Below the pieces are notes generated by a model that worked only from the letters and a program-made list of their open reading frames with translations, did not search any database and was not told the origin of the DNA. A stretch of DNA of 64,000 nt from Panonychus citri. Lineage: Eukaryota > Arthropoda > Arachnida > Trombidiformes > Tetranychidae. Shown piece after piece: positions 9,459 to 19,585 of this stretch. The stretch covers positions 1,922,001 to 1,986,000 of the forward strand of contig NW_026515543.1 of the NCBI RefSeq assembly GCF_014898815.1, read 5' to 3'. The translations under genes and the position numbers were made by a program. Every line of letters starts with the position of its first letter. The stretch's first letter is position 1.

Positions 9459-10247
9459 TCAAAATTGTCTTCTTTTTTCTAGAAAAATTTTGTCGTATTC
9501 AAACTCATTCATCATGATATTTATCATGATTTTATTTTTAAATTCACTGCAATCCCAGAACCAAGCACTATGTCCTCTAGTGAAACAGCATGGACATTTG
9601 TAGTTGTTGACATCACCAATTATTGGACATTGAGAATGATTGCCTGAGCATAGAGCACAAGTTACTTCATTTGGACAATAATTTTTTGTATGAGTGTAAC
9701 TTAGACACTTAGTACAAAATTTAATCAAGAAATGATCAATAATTTCAATCTTTTTTCCATCTAAAAGTAGATTACCACCTCTTTCACCAATTAGTCTTCT
9801 TGTTTCCTTATCCATCTCAATGGTAATATATTTGTCTTTCTTATGCTTCTCTATCCTTTTGATTAGTATCGAATTACTTTGAAAATTATTTTCCACAATC
9901 AATTGTTGTACCAGATCAGCTTTAATTTCTCCTTTGATGATAATTTTAATCGTTGGTTTATTGAGGGCCATGATCGTCATTGTTTTCTCTAATTCAGCTT
10001 TCACTTGTTCATAAACTTCTTTATCAACTTCAAGTAAGATGAATCCATTTTGTTGATTAATTCTGATTTCACTTGTAATTTTTTTAATTTTAATTCTAAT
10101 TTCTTGAATCTGTTGATGAAAGTAAACACTAGGATCCTTTTTAATAATTATAAGTTTATTGTTTTTATTATTTTTGATTCTGATTCTAAAAGAATCAGCA
10201 CAAATTAAGGTAAACATGGTGTATAGAAAGAGGTTCAAAATAAACAA
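9459..10247 (-). CDS. Gag-like zinc-knuckle protein, second full copy in the array
   Basis: A 262-aa Gag paralogue. A basic N-terminal part and a central module (ITIEMDKETRRLI, then DGKKIEIIDHF) lead into three knuckles: CTKCLSYTHTKNYC (178-191), a shortened CALCSGNHSQC (197-207) and CPCCFTRGHSAWFWDC (218-233). The C-terminal FEYDKIF matches the tail of the other Gags. The ORF begins 62 bases after the stop of the first Gag. A second in-frame Met at residue 11 is an alternative start that would drop a hydrophobic stretch resembling a signal peptide. By analogy with R1/jockey Gags it would coat element RNA. Confidence 0.8.
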   Translation of the reverse strand: MFILNLFLYTMFTLICADSFRIRIKNNKNNKLIIIKKDPSVYFHQQIQEIRIKIKKITSEIRINQQNGFILLEVDKEVYEQVKAELEKTMTIMALNKPTIKIIIKGEIKADLVQQLIVENNFQSNSILIKRIEKHKKDKYITIEMDKETRRLIGERGGNLLLDGKKIEIIDHFLIKFCTKCLSYTHTKNYCPNEVTCALCSGNHSQCPIIGDVNNYKCPCCFTRGHSAWFWDCSEFKNKIMINIMMNEFEYDKIFLEKRRQF

Positions 10248-10309
10248 TCATAATAAGGTGTAAGAGGAGAGTCATTTTGTTTTTCTACACTCTTTGGCGG
10301 TTAATTCAA

Positions 10310-11431
10310 TTAGTCAGTAAAATACTTAGAGAGAATAATATTGTTATAGTAATGGTTAGTCTTCTCTAATTCAGTTTTAAGAAAACTTTGAAAGATTGGA
10401 CAAGTTCTGGATCTAGCACTATGACCTTTTTGGCCACATCTAGGACATTGCCACTTACTTTTGTCATTCTGAACAGGACATTCATTAGTATGATGACCAG
10501 AACACATATGACAAGTTCTCAGATTGTTACATCGTTTAACCGTGTGTGAATATTGCGAACAGTGATTACATATAATAATGTTAAAATAATCATAAACTTG
10601 GATGAGCTTATATCCAACATTTAGGTAACCTCCACTTTTATCAATTTCATTCCTAACCCTAGACGAAATTGATAACAATATTTTGTTCCATTTATCGTTC
10701 TCGAAAATGTATTTGGGTTTAATTGAGTTTTCTGGCCAATGGTTCCTTTTGGTTATCTTTTCACACCATTTCTCCCAATTTTCGTTGTTTGTTTTCTTAA
10801 AGTTTTCAATCATTATAACTGGATTTTCAAGATCTGGTACCATTATCGTAGTTGCTTTGTCTAATTTGAATTCATCTTCAAGAATCTTTTTTAATTTAAG
10901 TCTATCATTATTATTTTGTAGATAGATTTTAAGACAGTTAACTCCAGTTTTCGTTTCACAGATAATTGGTAATTCCTTTTCACTTTTCTCAATGAATTCG
11001 ATGAATTTTTGTTCGATTTCATTTGAATCTATTTCTTCTGAATTAATCAGTAGTATTGGCATGATCTCCATATTCTCTACATTGAACCAGTTACTTCTGT
11101 CTTTTTTCTGTTGATATCTAATGTGTATCTCGGAATTACTCTCCTTCCTTGTCCTTGATTTGTCCATTTTTGTTTTTTCAACCACAAACTCTTGTATTAT
11201 CATATCATCCAATAGATTCGTTAACCTTATTAGATTATTAGATCTTTCACTAGTAACACCATCAGTTGTTAAGATTATTGAGATTTCTTTTTTGATTTCC
11301 TTTTTTTCTTGATCCGTAAGATTATTCTTAATTTCATTAAATTTATTTTCGTCTTCCATTACCACAAGAAGTTGATTAATTGTCACATTTTTCTTTTGTT
11401 TCTGTATAGTATCAAGTAAGAAATTGGTCAA
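10310..11431 (-). CDS. Gag (ORF1) of non-LTR retrotransposon, first and longest copy
   Basis: A 373-aa Gag, the 5'-most ORF of the element. A charged helical N-terminus (about 1-100) precedes two strand-rich modules (about 120-280). Three knuckles of the arthropod R1/jockey type follow: CNHCSQYSHTVKRC (288-301, C-x2-C-x4-H-x4-C), CHMCSGHHTNEC (307-318, C-x2-C-x3-H-x4-C) and CPRCGQKGHSARSRTC (329-344, C-x2-C-x4-H-x6-C). This copy has the most canonical knuckles and is probably the main nucleocapsid-like RNA-binding protein. Downstream ORFs on the same strand follow at 62-228 nt gaps and then with overlaps. Confidence 0.88.
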   Translation of the reverse strand: MTNFLLDTIQKQKKNVTINQLLVVMEDENKFNEIKNNLTDQEKKEIKKEISIILTTDGVTSERSNNLIRLTNLLDDMIIQEFVVEKTKMDKSRTRKESNSEIHIRYQQKKDRSNWFNVENMEIMPILLINSEEIDSNEIEQKFIEFIEKSEKELPIICETKTGVNCLKIYLQNNNDRLKLKKILEDEFKLDKATTIMVPDLENPVIMIENFKKTNNENWEKWCEKITKRNHWPENSIKPKYIFENDKWNKILLSISSRVRNEIDKSGGYLNVGYKLIQVYDYFNIIICNHCSQYSHTVKRCNNLRTCHMCSGHHTNECPVQNDKSKWQCPRCGQKGHSARSRTCPIFQSFLKTELEKTNHYYNNIILSKYFTD

Positions 11432-11512
11432 TTGTTGAATATGTCAATTAAGATATTTGTCAAATTATATTTACCTTATTCATTATTAAGAAGTTCCACT
11501 TTTTTAATTTTC

Positions 11513-11597
11513 ACAGTAAAATTCACAATTAAGTTTTTTAATTCACAATTAAATTAACAATTAAATTCACAATTAAGTTCACAATTAAGTTTTTTAA
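11513..11597. repeat. Short direct repeats upstream of the first Gag ORF
   Basis: About five close copies of a 13-17-base unit built on TTCACAATTAA lie 80-165 bases upstream of the first Gag ATG, inside the presumed 5' UTR of the element. Tandem 5' units act as promoter monomers in some non-LTR elements; here that is only a possibility. Confidence 0.45.
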
Positions 11598-11600
11598 ATT

Positions 11601-12692
11601 CACCTCTCATTTAAGAAACGACATAACTCAATGAAGATCAATTGAAAACCATACAACATATGAAAGCGACTCACTCGGAAGATGAATGATGATGATGATG
11701 ATAAAAGTAGACAGACTTGAAAGAAAGAGTGGAAATTAAGGAAAGAGAAAGAGAAAGAGGTGTGAAGATAAGGAAGATAAATGATGATGATGAATAGCAA
11801 AAAAAAAGTAACAATATCAACCTTGAGAGTTGAATAACAACAAACAGAAACAATAACAGGAATTAAGGAAACAATTCAATTGAATGAAATTTGATTAACG
11901 GTTTCTATTATTTGATAAGCTTGATTTTTTCTTCTTCCATTAACAATTAACTTTACAATCATTAAGTTACTTGTTGCCAAGTCAATTAGTCAACTTTAAA
12001 TGGTAACAATTAACTAATCAACCAGAAAGACGCAGGACAACAAATCTCAACAATCAACAATCAGCTAATACATACAAATATTACTTTGGTCATGATAATG
12101 ATCAGCAATCAAATTTGATTGTTTACTTATTATTCAATAGTCTAGTGGTTATTAAGATAATTATTAACAATTAGGTTTGTTTCAATTGTTTATATTGTAG
12201 GTTCAATGATTTACAATCAAGTTGATCAAGTTAACTCTGTCATCTCTTTAATTGTTGTACAATTTGATTTGATTTGATTAAACTTATTTGGTGATTTAAA
12301 TATTTTAAGGTTAATGGTTATTGGTAAACAATTAACTTGATTAGCTAACATATTAAACTAAATTTTAATTTTTTACTTTTTAATTGATTTACTTTGAACA
12401 ATCAGTGATAATCAAGGCAATAAAATTAAATTGATTAACACTTAATTAGAGTAACAAAGTTTATTAACCATTTTCATGATAATGAATCAAATTAATGGTA
12501 ATAAACTGTTACGATAATAATAATAATCATTAAATTTGTTCATTTTAATGATTAATAATAAATAACGATGACTTTTTAATGTAATTGGATTAAATTAGAG
12601 TTGAGATTATATCTTAATCATGGTTAAAGATTAAGATTTTGTATTATTGATTTTCTTGGTTTACCAAGTTTCCTGAGTTAAAATCAATCAGA
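11601..12692. other. Non-coding, AT-rich
   Basis: No supported gene is seen. The stretch includes a short GAT repeat near 11690-11705 (CAT on the minus strand) and GA-rich tracts to about 11760. Short hydrophobic ORFs on the minus strand here are low-complexity and not credible. Confidence 0.5.
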
Positions 12693-14078
12693 TTAACCAA
12701 CAACAAGATTAGTTGATGAAAGATCAGAGTTAATTGTAAAATTGATTGCTGATGATTCGTTGATTAAAGTGTCATTGGACGGTGAAGATCCTCCGGTTGA
12801 TCTTGAGAAATCGGCGACAATTAAGAAGTAGGTAATTGTTGCCGAAATTACCGCTCCAATTGTAGTATATTTGATGACGAAAAACCGATAAGCCGAATAG
12901 CCGACTGTACATTTAAGCCGTAAAATAAACGATTCGACATAAATAAAACTGGGAAGTAGTTCGGAGCCGGAACGATACAGTGAAGTGTTGACAGCAAAGG
13001 CCTTTTTAGCGACAGCGGCAGCGGGGAAAAAGATGAGGTACAAAATGAGCAAATTAAATCCCGCAATTAGACAGTAAAAGGTGTACAGGTAAAAATCAAC
13101 TTGTCCATAGGAAACGGTGTAAAATATATAACAAAGGTTAACGATGTAGAAACCGGAAACGGAGGATATGACCTTTTTCCAGAATTGGTTTGATTTGATT
13201 ACAGTTTCACAGAGATAATTGTGATCAACGTATGAGGCCAATAAGGATGAATCTTTAACGTCCAGTTTCATATTATCTGAGTAGAGGATTAACTCTGTCG
13301 CTGAAGTGACCAGGTCAAACTGTGATTCCATGAGAGAGCAGATTAAAGTGAAATGAAAAGCGGTGAAAACAATAATCCCCGTCATGTATGTGTACCAAAT
13401 CCCATGAAGGATTAACCATAATTGAACTTTAATCATGTCAACGGGTGAATTTGGATCCCAATTTAATTGGCTTAAAATGGTTGGATTAGTGTAAGTTGAT
13501 TGTATTGATTGATAATGAATTAAACAAAGGATTAGTGTGATGATTGTGATTAACGATAGACAGAATATTGTAATTAATAGTGATTTAAGTTTAAAGGTGA
13601 TTCGTTGATTGTGATAAACTGTTAATCGGGAGGCTTTGAATGAATTAAATGGGATTAGACATGATTGTTTATGGTCAGTTAGGTAGGAGGTTGATATTAA
13701 TGCTGCTGAAGCTGACCAACAAAAATAAGCCATTCGATAGTAAATATAATGATCATTGGTTGGAATTGTTAACAGAACTGATAAATCACCAAGTTGCCAT
13801 GATAATTGAGGATAAGAACTGAGAAACATTAAGATGAAACCCCGAATTGCGAGTAACCATAATAGTAGACAAATTGATTGTCGATAAATTTGATAAATTG
13901 TTGACATTATTTTACCATTAGATTGATGATCAGGATTAGGTGGCAATACACTGAACAATTTCAACCAAAATTGAGTGAATACATAAGGTGATTTAATTGC
14001 TGGATCTTTTTGATTGTAATCATCAGGTAATTCTGTTGGTGAAACTGTTGATTTCTTGTAACGAGAACGATTGACCAT
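12693..14078 (-). CDS. Gustatory receptor-like seven-transmembrane protein
   Basis: A 461-aa single-exon multi-pass membrane protein. Hydrophobic helices are visible around the segments ICLLLWLLAIRGFILMFL, LLITIFCLSLITIITLILC, the WLILHGIWYTYMTGIIVF region, VSGFYIVNLCYIFYTV and LIAGFNLLILYLIFFP. Near the C-terminus (about 415-424) ITYFLIVADF fits the TYhhhhhQF signature of arthropod gustatory receptors, with Asp in place of Gln. The length fits the family (350-500 aa). Insect-type receptors of this family are ligand-gated ion channels of chemosensory neurons. Start is the first ATG of the open frame. The Ser/Asn-rich C-terminal extension is long for the family. It would be nested in the BTB gene's long intron if that gene model is right. 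Confidence 0.75.
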   Translation of the reverse strand: MVNRSRYKKSTVSPTELPDDYNQKDPAIKSPYVFTQFWLKLFSVLPPNPDHQSNGKIMSTIYQIYRQSICLLLWLLAIRGFILMFLSSYPQLSWQLGDLSVLLTIPTNDHYIYYRMAYFCWSASAALISTSYLTDHKQSCLIPFNSFKASRLTVYHNQRITFKLKSLLITIFCLSLITIITLILCLIHYQSIQSTYTNPTILSQLNWDPNSPVDMIKVQLWLILHGIWYTYMTGIIVFTAFHFTLICSLMESQFDLVTSATELILYSDNMKLDVKDSSLLASYVDHNYLCETVIKSNQFWKKVISSVSGFYIVNLCYIFYTVSYGQVDFYLYTFYCLIAGFNLLILYLIFFPAAAVAKKAFAVNTSLYRSGSELLPSFIYVESFILRLKCTVGYSAYRFFVIKYTTIGAVISATITYFLIVADFSRSTGGSSPSNDTLINESSAINFTINSDLSSTNLVVG

Positions 14079-15899
14079 CGTGAAAGAAACTTTGACAGTT
14101 AATTAATTGTTGATGAGTATCCCAAGAGACTAAACAATCAGTAAACTTATTCTAAATCTAATATAATCTCTATGAAGATTAGATGAGAAACTAAATTGTT
14201 TGCGACCTTAAAATCAACTAATCAACACAATTACGCGTTAATTTAGTTATTCAACTGTAATCGTGTGGAAAAATAATTAAATCAACTGAAAGGTAAGTCT
14301 TTTTATCATTTAGATCTTCTTAATTAATAATTTGCGATTGTTAATTAATTTTTAGATTATGTTATAATGATATTGACAATTACAATGATGATTGAACGTT
14401 TAATTGTTGTAATATTTTGTTTGCTGTCGTTAATTACAATCAAATCAATATTTGAACAAAACAATTAAAAGAAATATAATTTTACTATTGATAATATTAT
14501 GCTCTAATTGTTGGTGAATTTATTTATATAGTTAAACTAAATTGTTAATTGATTGTTGACTATTTTTCCTCATATTAATCATTCAGGTAGTTCAAGTTAA
14601 TCAATCGGTAACAATAATTTTCACAATTTAAGTTGAACAACTAAAAACTAACGGTTAATTTGAATGTTGCTGATTTAAGGCTCAATTTCAATTGGTGTCT
14701 ATGGGATGATGATGATGATGATGATGATGATATTCATGATCATGTGTTCATGATGATGATGATGCTAAAAGAAGAGGGAATAAAGTTCATTGAGCTGAAT
14801 CCACCTAAAGATCAATGATTTCTGTATACAGATTAGTGTTATATTCATTCAAATATAAATCAATTAAATCATTTGTCTCCATGATTATCATGATAATAAT
14901 GAAGATGATCTTTATCTTCAAGGTCAGGGGGAAATTGATGATGAAGCAAATTCAGTGTCATAACAATCACAACAATTGGAATTGTAATGATTAAGATTCA
15001 ATTTTTTTGTATCTTTCAAGATTAAGATGATTCAGTTTTTCTGATTTGCTCATTAACAGTTTACTGAATTCATGGTAATCGTCACAATTAATTATGTTGA
15101 ACTTTTTTTTTGCCTAAATTTTCAAGGAAAAAGTTGATTATTTTATGGTCCATTATCCTTTCATGTAATTCCAGGGTTTGGTTTTTTCTTCACCATGATT
15201 ACATGGGAGCTGAATGCCTGGTTTAAATGAGTTTATTATCGATCGATGAATTTCACTCATGCTCTATCATGATGGTGATTGAATATTTTTCTTGTATCTA
15301 CTATGAACTTTAAGGGAGAATTCATTTTCTCCATGACTTTGATTACCTTTCCCGCCAAAAAAAAATACGATGATAAGATAAACGGAAGAGGAAATTCAGT
15401 GAGAGCATATAAGATGAGAGAGAGAGAGAGAAAGAGGTTACATTAACCTCGTCGCATCTCAATAATCTGAATCATGTAAATTTATCCTCAGACAAATCAG
15501 TTAATTGTTAACAAATTTGTTCAGAATTACAACTTAAATGACAAAAACACATATTAACTTGTCAATGTTAACATTTGAAAATCATTTGATTAGTAATGAT
15601 TATTATACTTTCTAGTTCAGTGTCAACTGATTATTGTTGTAAGGTTATTATTGAGTGATTTATTTAATCACTTTGATTGATTTACTGTTGGTAATAATCA
15701 TGATTAATCTGATAACTTTCAAAAGGATTGGATAAGATGAGTGAATGTTGAAGATTAGATTTATGAGAATCATCATTAACCAATTCTCATTGAGATATAA
15801 TTGTTACATTGTTTTTTTTGTACTTTTTTTTATTCATCTTATTTGATTAACTAATTAATCTATTGTGAATATATTGATTGTTATTACAATTAGACTTAC
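14079..15899. other. Non-coding, GAT and GA microsatellites
   Basis: No gene is supported. GAT runs lie near 14703-14733 and 14752-14763, and a GA run near 15418-15434. The stretch is probably intron or intergenic DNA. Confidence 0.5.
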
Positions 15900-16072
15900 C
15901 CTTTAATTGGTGAATGAGGTTGAATATTGGTGATGAATGATGCTCGTAATGAAGAGAGGGTTGGAGTTGCCGGAGCTTCGGGTGATGTTGATGGAGAGGA
16001 CGAAGATGATAATGGAGATGATGATGAAGAAGAAGATGATGACAGGGATGATGATGATGATAAAGATGCCAT
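15900..16072 (-). CDS. Candidate first coding exon, Ser-rich, probably of the BTB gene
   Basis: From the ATG at 16072 the frame encodes 57 residues beginning MASLSSSSS, rich in Ser/Pro/Thr and ending FITNIQPHSPIKG, then meets a strong donor GTAAGT at 15899. The exon ends in phase 2. The acceptor of the BTB exon at 3071 needs exactly phase 2, and the residues there (KSSTEKLP) continue the Ser-rich character. Joining them would give an intron of about 12.8 kb. The phase match has a one-in-three chance of arising at random, so the link is tentative. A longer His-rich reading in another frame of the same bases is the shadow of the Ser codons. Confidence 0.5.
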
Positions 16073-17850
16073 TTAATTATCAACTATAAGACGGAAAAAC
16101 GTAAAATAATAATAGTAAATAAAAGTTGGTATTGATAATCAAAGATTATGATTAGACCTTCAATGGTTAATCATCAACAATTGAATGACAATTTGTCAGG
16201 ATTTTCATCAATCATTCAGTCAACAGTTAAATTGATGAATGTCATAGATGAAAGAATAATAATCAACATTGAAATGAGCAAATCAATGACAATTAAATGA
16301 AGAGAATAACAAATTATAACCTTAGAAACTGATTCGCAATCGTAAGGTTACCAAAGAGGCAGAAAAAATGAGAGAAAAACAAAACAAAAAGAACAAAATA
16401 AAGTAACAAATTATCTCTTCCAATGTATTAATAGATAAATTGTAATCCAATTAATTATCACAATTAGTGAATAATCACTCACCTTTTTATTTGTCTCAAT
16501 CAAAGAATTGGGAACAATAAACAAGAGTAAACGAAAAGGAGATCAAGAGAGATGGTCAACTCATTACACTGACCAGAGAATCGTGATGATCTTCAAGGTC
16601 CCATGTGAAGATTGAGAGAGAGAGAGAGAGAGATTATCTGGAAGATACTTGACCGTTGAAGGAGAAGAGAAAATAATTCACAGAGAGTAAAAAGAGAGAG
16701 AAAGAGAGAGAAAGAGAGAGAAAGATAATGTTATTGATCTTGAGTCACTCTCAGAATTGAATTTTATCAGAAAAAGAAAAGAAAAAAAAACGAAAACGAT
16801 GCTATTGCCATCTCTCGATTGATTAACTTGCTAATTGTTCGTTGAATGAATTGATTTGTAAATGAATTTCAAGTGTCCATGGAGATTATTCATTCTAATT
16901 ATATTATGATTGTTATTAATAAGAATTGAAATGGAATTGAAAACGGAAATGATTCTACTTCGTTGGTTTTCATGATTAGAATTGTTAATTCGTCTAGACA
17001 AATGAAAGATCGTAAAGGTAAAGGTCAATTGTCATTTACTATCATCAAAAATTCATTCACTTTGTTTCTCAAACATGATGATCACTTTAATCATTATCGA
17101 TGATGATTCAGTTCATTCACCTTATTCATCTGGTATATTTTTCCATCCAGAGAAAACTTTCTCTCTCTCTCTCTCTCTCTTAACCAAAACATCAGAGGAT
17201 GAGAATGGTGATTAACTAAACATAGGAAGAGGAATCAATGTTTATGATTGTTAATCAATCAACAATCACGAGAAACAGATAAATAAAGAGACAGAAACAA
17301 TAATCTTTATGTTGTAATTATTTTCCAGCAGAAAAGATTATAAATCAAAGAGTAGAAATTGCTTTTCGAAACAATCAACAAGATATAACATAATTGAAAA
17401 CTAATTGTTGACTAATTAAAAACACCACCATACTGATAAAACTTCGAGCAATACCATACATCACATTTAATTACTTCAAATTAAATTCGCAACAATTTAA
17501 TTAACATTGAAGTTCGACCAAAGGCAATTACTATAAGGTCCCTAATTCTGTACAAACGTGTGAAACGTGGTGAAAATTTATGATTAAATTAATTGAAAAT
17601 TGTGAATAATTAAACATTAATTAAATTTATTTATATAATAATTCAAATTACTTATGTTCCAAGGATCATTTTGTGACCAAGATTGACGAAATTGGATAAA
17701 AATCGTTGACGATAACAATAAAAATAAAAATACCATTAGAAAAGGTAATATAAATAACCGTTAACTAAAAACACTTTGATCTTTCCGTAACGGAAATTAA
17801 TTACATGGATTAAAATAACGGAAATCACCATAGAGATTTCAAAATTCCTT
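16073..17850. other. Non-coding, GA/CT runs
   Basis: No gene is supported. The stretch carries several GA runs (about 16615-16632 and 16690-16725) and a CT run (about 17159-17180), typical of proximal promoter DNA in this genome. It could contain the promoter of the Ser-rich first exon. Confidence 0.45.
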
Positions 17851-17856
17851 GAATGG

Positions 17857-17864
17857 TATAAAAA
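17857..17864 (+). promoter_or_regulatory. TATA-like box upstream of Gag ORF
   Basis: TATAAAAA, with TCATTCAC about 26 bases downstream as a possible initiator and the Gag start about 110 bases downstream. It is plausible as a core promoter, but R1-type elements often lack TATA boxes. Confidence 0.3.
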
Positions 17865-17974
17865 CCATTAAAATTTTTTGAATCATTCACTTGATTAAAA
17901 GTATCTCTAATAACAACTTCTTATTATTTCTATCTTTTACTTGTGCCTATATTAACAGTTACCTCAACAGTAAA

Positions 17975-19144
17975 ATGGAGAAACACGTGGAATTATTATT
18001 TAACATTGATCCTTCTCAAATACAATCTCATTTAAATGGTGTTTCGAAGGAAGAATCAAAAATAATAATTCAAGTTTATCGACTATTAATGAATGATTCG
18101 AGTTTCAAAAAGAAACATGGTGTTGGTGTAAGACGAACGAAACAACTACAATTACTACAAGAGCCAATCAACCAATTTGTTATGCAGGAAATGGAAGAAC
18201 AACCAATAAATCAAGGTGATGAATTAAATAATAATGGTGAACCTTCAATTCCGATTGATGATGAAGCAGAAGAGGAAGAAACGGCTGAGCTATCAGGTGC
18301 TGGAAAAATAATAATGAATATCAACAAAAGAGAAGCAGAGGAAGCCCTTCATGAACTAAAAAGACGAAGACTCTTACAAAAAGTACCAAAAACTTGGATC
18401 AAATGGTCATCTACTAAAGTCTCACCAATTGCGCTAATTACTCATAAACAAATCAGTGTTGAAAATCTTTATAAAATGATATATGAAGCGATGGAAAATG
18501 GGAAGATGCCAGTTTACAAAGAGGTTTCCTTTTTCAAGAATGATAATTGTGTTAAGATTCGAGCTCAAAACCTGGAGAAACTCTTAACAATAACAATAAT
18601 AATTGAACAATTATTTGATGGAATTGAGATCCGAAAATTTCAACCGAAAGCTCCAAAAATTAGACTCGTTGGTTCGAAATCTTTTGATGAAGATGAAAAC
18701 TCTATTCTTGAAAAAATCTTCAAATTCAACAGCTACATGAATGAGACAAATACTCATTTTCCGCTTCAGAAAACCAAAAGTAACCAAAAAAGAGATTTAT
18801 TACTTGTTATTACACCGGCAGTAAGATCCCAACTACAGGTTGAAAATGGAATAATATCTCTTGGACCTCGAATAATAAGAGCCGTTGACCACTTTGATGT
18901 ACTTTATTGTAATAGATGTCACAGTCTCAATCATTGGAAAAGCTCATGTAACTCACAAGATATTTGCCGAAACTGTGCTGAGCCTCATAGTGAAAAATTC
19001 TGTGAAAATCGTTCATTCAGTAAATGCGCTTCTTGTGGTGTGGAAGGTCATAAACCTGGAACAATGGACTGTCCAGCGTTTTTGAAAAAACTTGAAATTG
19101 AGACCGGAAAAACTGCATTCGATTACCAATACCTCATGAAATGA
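17975..19144 (+). CDS. Gag (ORF1) zinc-knuckle protein of the second non-LTR element
   Basis: The ATG at 17975 gives 389 aa; an earlier in-frame ATG at 17891 adds 28 residues with a hydrophobic, signal-like run that is unlikely in a Gag, so the later start is preferred. An acidic Glu-rich stretch precedes strand-rich modules. Then come LLVITPAVRSQL and a VDHFDVLYC lead-in to three knuckles: CNRCHSLNHWKSSC, CRNCAEPHSEKFC and CASCGVEGHKPGTMDC. The spacings match those of the Gag at 10310-11431. The tail FDYQYLMK shares the aromatic motif of the other Gags. It would bind element RNA in the ribonucleoprotein. It is intact. Confidence 0.85.
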   Translation: MEKHVELLFNIDPSQIQSHLNGVSKEESKIIIQVYRLLMNDSSFKKKHGVGVRRTKQLQLLQEPINQFVMQEMEEQPINQGDELNNNGEPSIPIDDEAEEEETAELSGAGKIIMNINKREAEEALHELKRRRLLQKVPKTWIKWSSTKVSPIALITHKQISVENLYKMIYEAMENGKMPVYKEVSFFKNDNCVKIRAQNLEKLLTITIIIEQLFDGIEIRKFQPKAPKIRLVGSKSFDEDENSILEKIFKFNSYMNETNTHFPLQKTKSNQKRDLLLVITPAVRSQLQVENGIISLGPRIIRAVDHFDVLYCNRCHSLNHWKSSCNSQDICRNCAEPHSEKFCENRSFSKCASCGVEGHKPGTMDCPAFLKKLEIETGKTAFDYQYLMK

Positions 19145-19585
19145 ATCTTATTATTATTACCAGTTTCCTTTTTCATTTCTTTTTCATTTCTTTTTCATTT
19201 ATTTTTCAATTCTTTTTCATTTCTTTTTCCATTTTTTCCGTTAAAAAAAACAAAAATTTTGATTAATTAATAATGAATCTCTCACATTTAATAATAATAA
19301 GATAATATTGTATCTTGAAAAGTAATTTTTTTTTTTGAAAACAATAATAAAGATTACATTTGATTAAATGAAAACTGATTAATGAAGAACAGCTAAAATA
19401 GCTGATTAGATGAACTGTTACAAATATAATAGATTGGATAGAAACATTTTATATCGGTGATGATTGAATTTTGATTGAATTTGATTGAATTTGATTGAAT
19501 CTTGAATGAATTTTGATTGAATTTGATTGAATATTGTTTGAATTATAATTGACTCAGGGAATAAGCTCTTAATAGAATTGAATCT
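19145..19585. repeat. T-rich and TTGATTGAAT short repeats between Gag and antisense RING gene
   Basis: About 19155-19240 holds a run of the motif CTTTTTCATTT, and about 19455-19540 holds repeats of TTTGATTGAA. No coding sequence is seen. The region is the shared 3' flank of the converging Gag and RING ORFs. Confidence 0.6.

Larger units (their letters stand above)
3840..11600 (-). mobile_element. Multi-ORF non-LTR (R1/jockey-like) retrotransposon with a tandem array of Gag-type ORFs
   Basis: Eight ORFs run on the minus strand: 11431-10310, 10247-9459, 9310-9098, 8869-8105, 8004-7549, 7597-7088, 7113-6661 and 6659-3909. The last is an APE-endonuclease/reverse transcriptase. The first, second and fourth are diverged Gag paralogues with zinc knuckles. 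ORFs five to seven overlap by 49 and 26 nt, and one base separates the seventh from the polymerase ORF. No internal stop breaks any of them. The ends are approximate: a hairpin at 3870-3892 lies just past the last stop, and short direct repeats built on TTCACAATTAA (about 11513-11597) lie upstream of the first ORF. Known elements of this class normally have one Gag ORF plus one polymerase ORF. Orientation is the same as the BTB gene whose intron may hold it. Confidence 0.75.

Noticed and set aside
9459..10247. Signal peptide on the second Gag
   Set aside because: The hydrophobic start is avoided by the Met at residue 11, and a secreted Gag with nucleic-acid-binding knuckles is unlikely; the same applies to the extended start of the Gag at 17891.
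11600..11853. Two overlapping minus-strand ORFs rich in Phe/Ser/His
   Set aside because: They arise from GAT and GA repeats and have no protein-like features.
15847..16083. Minus-strand His-rich ORF
   Set aside because: It is another frame of TCA/TCT serine codons; the Ser-rich frame with an ATG and a strong donor is the better reading.
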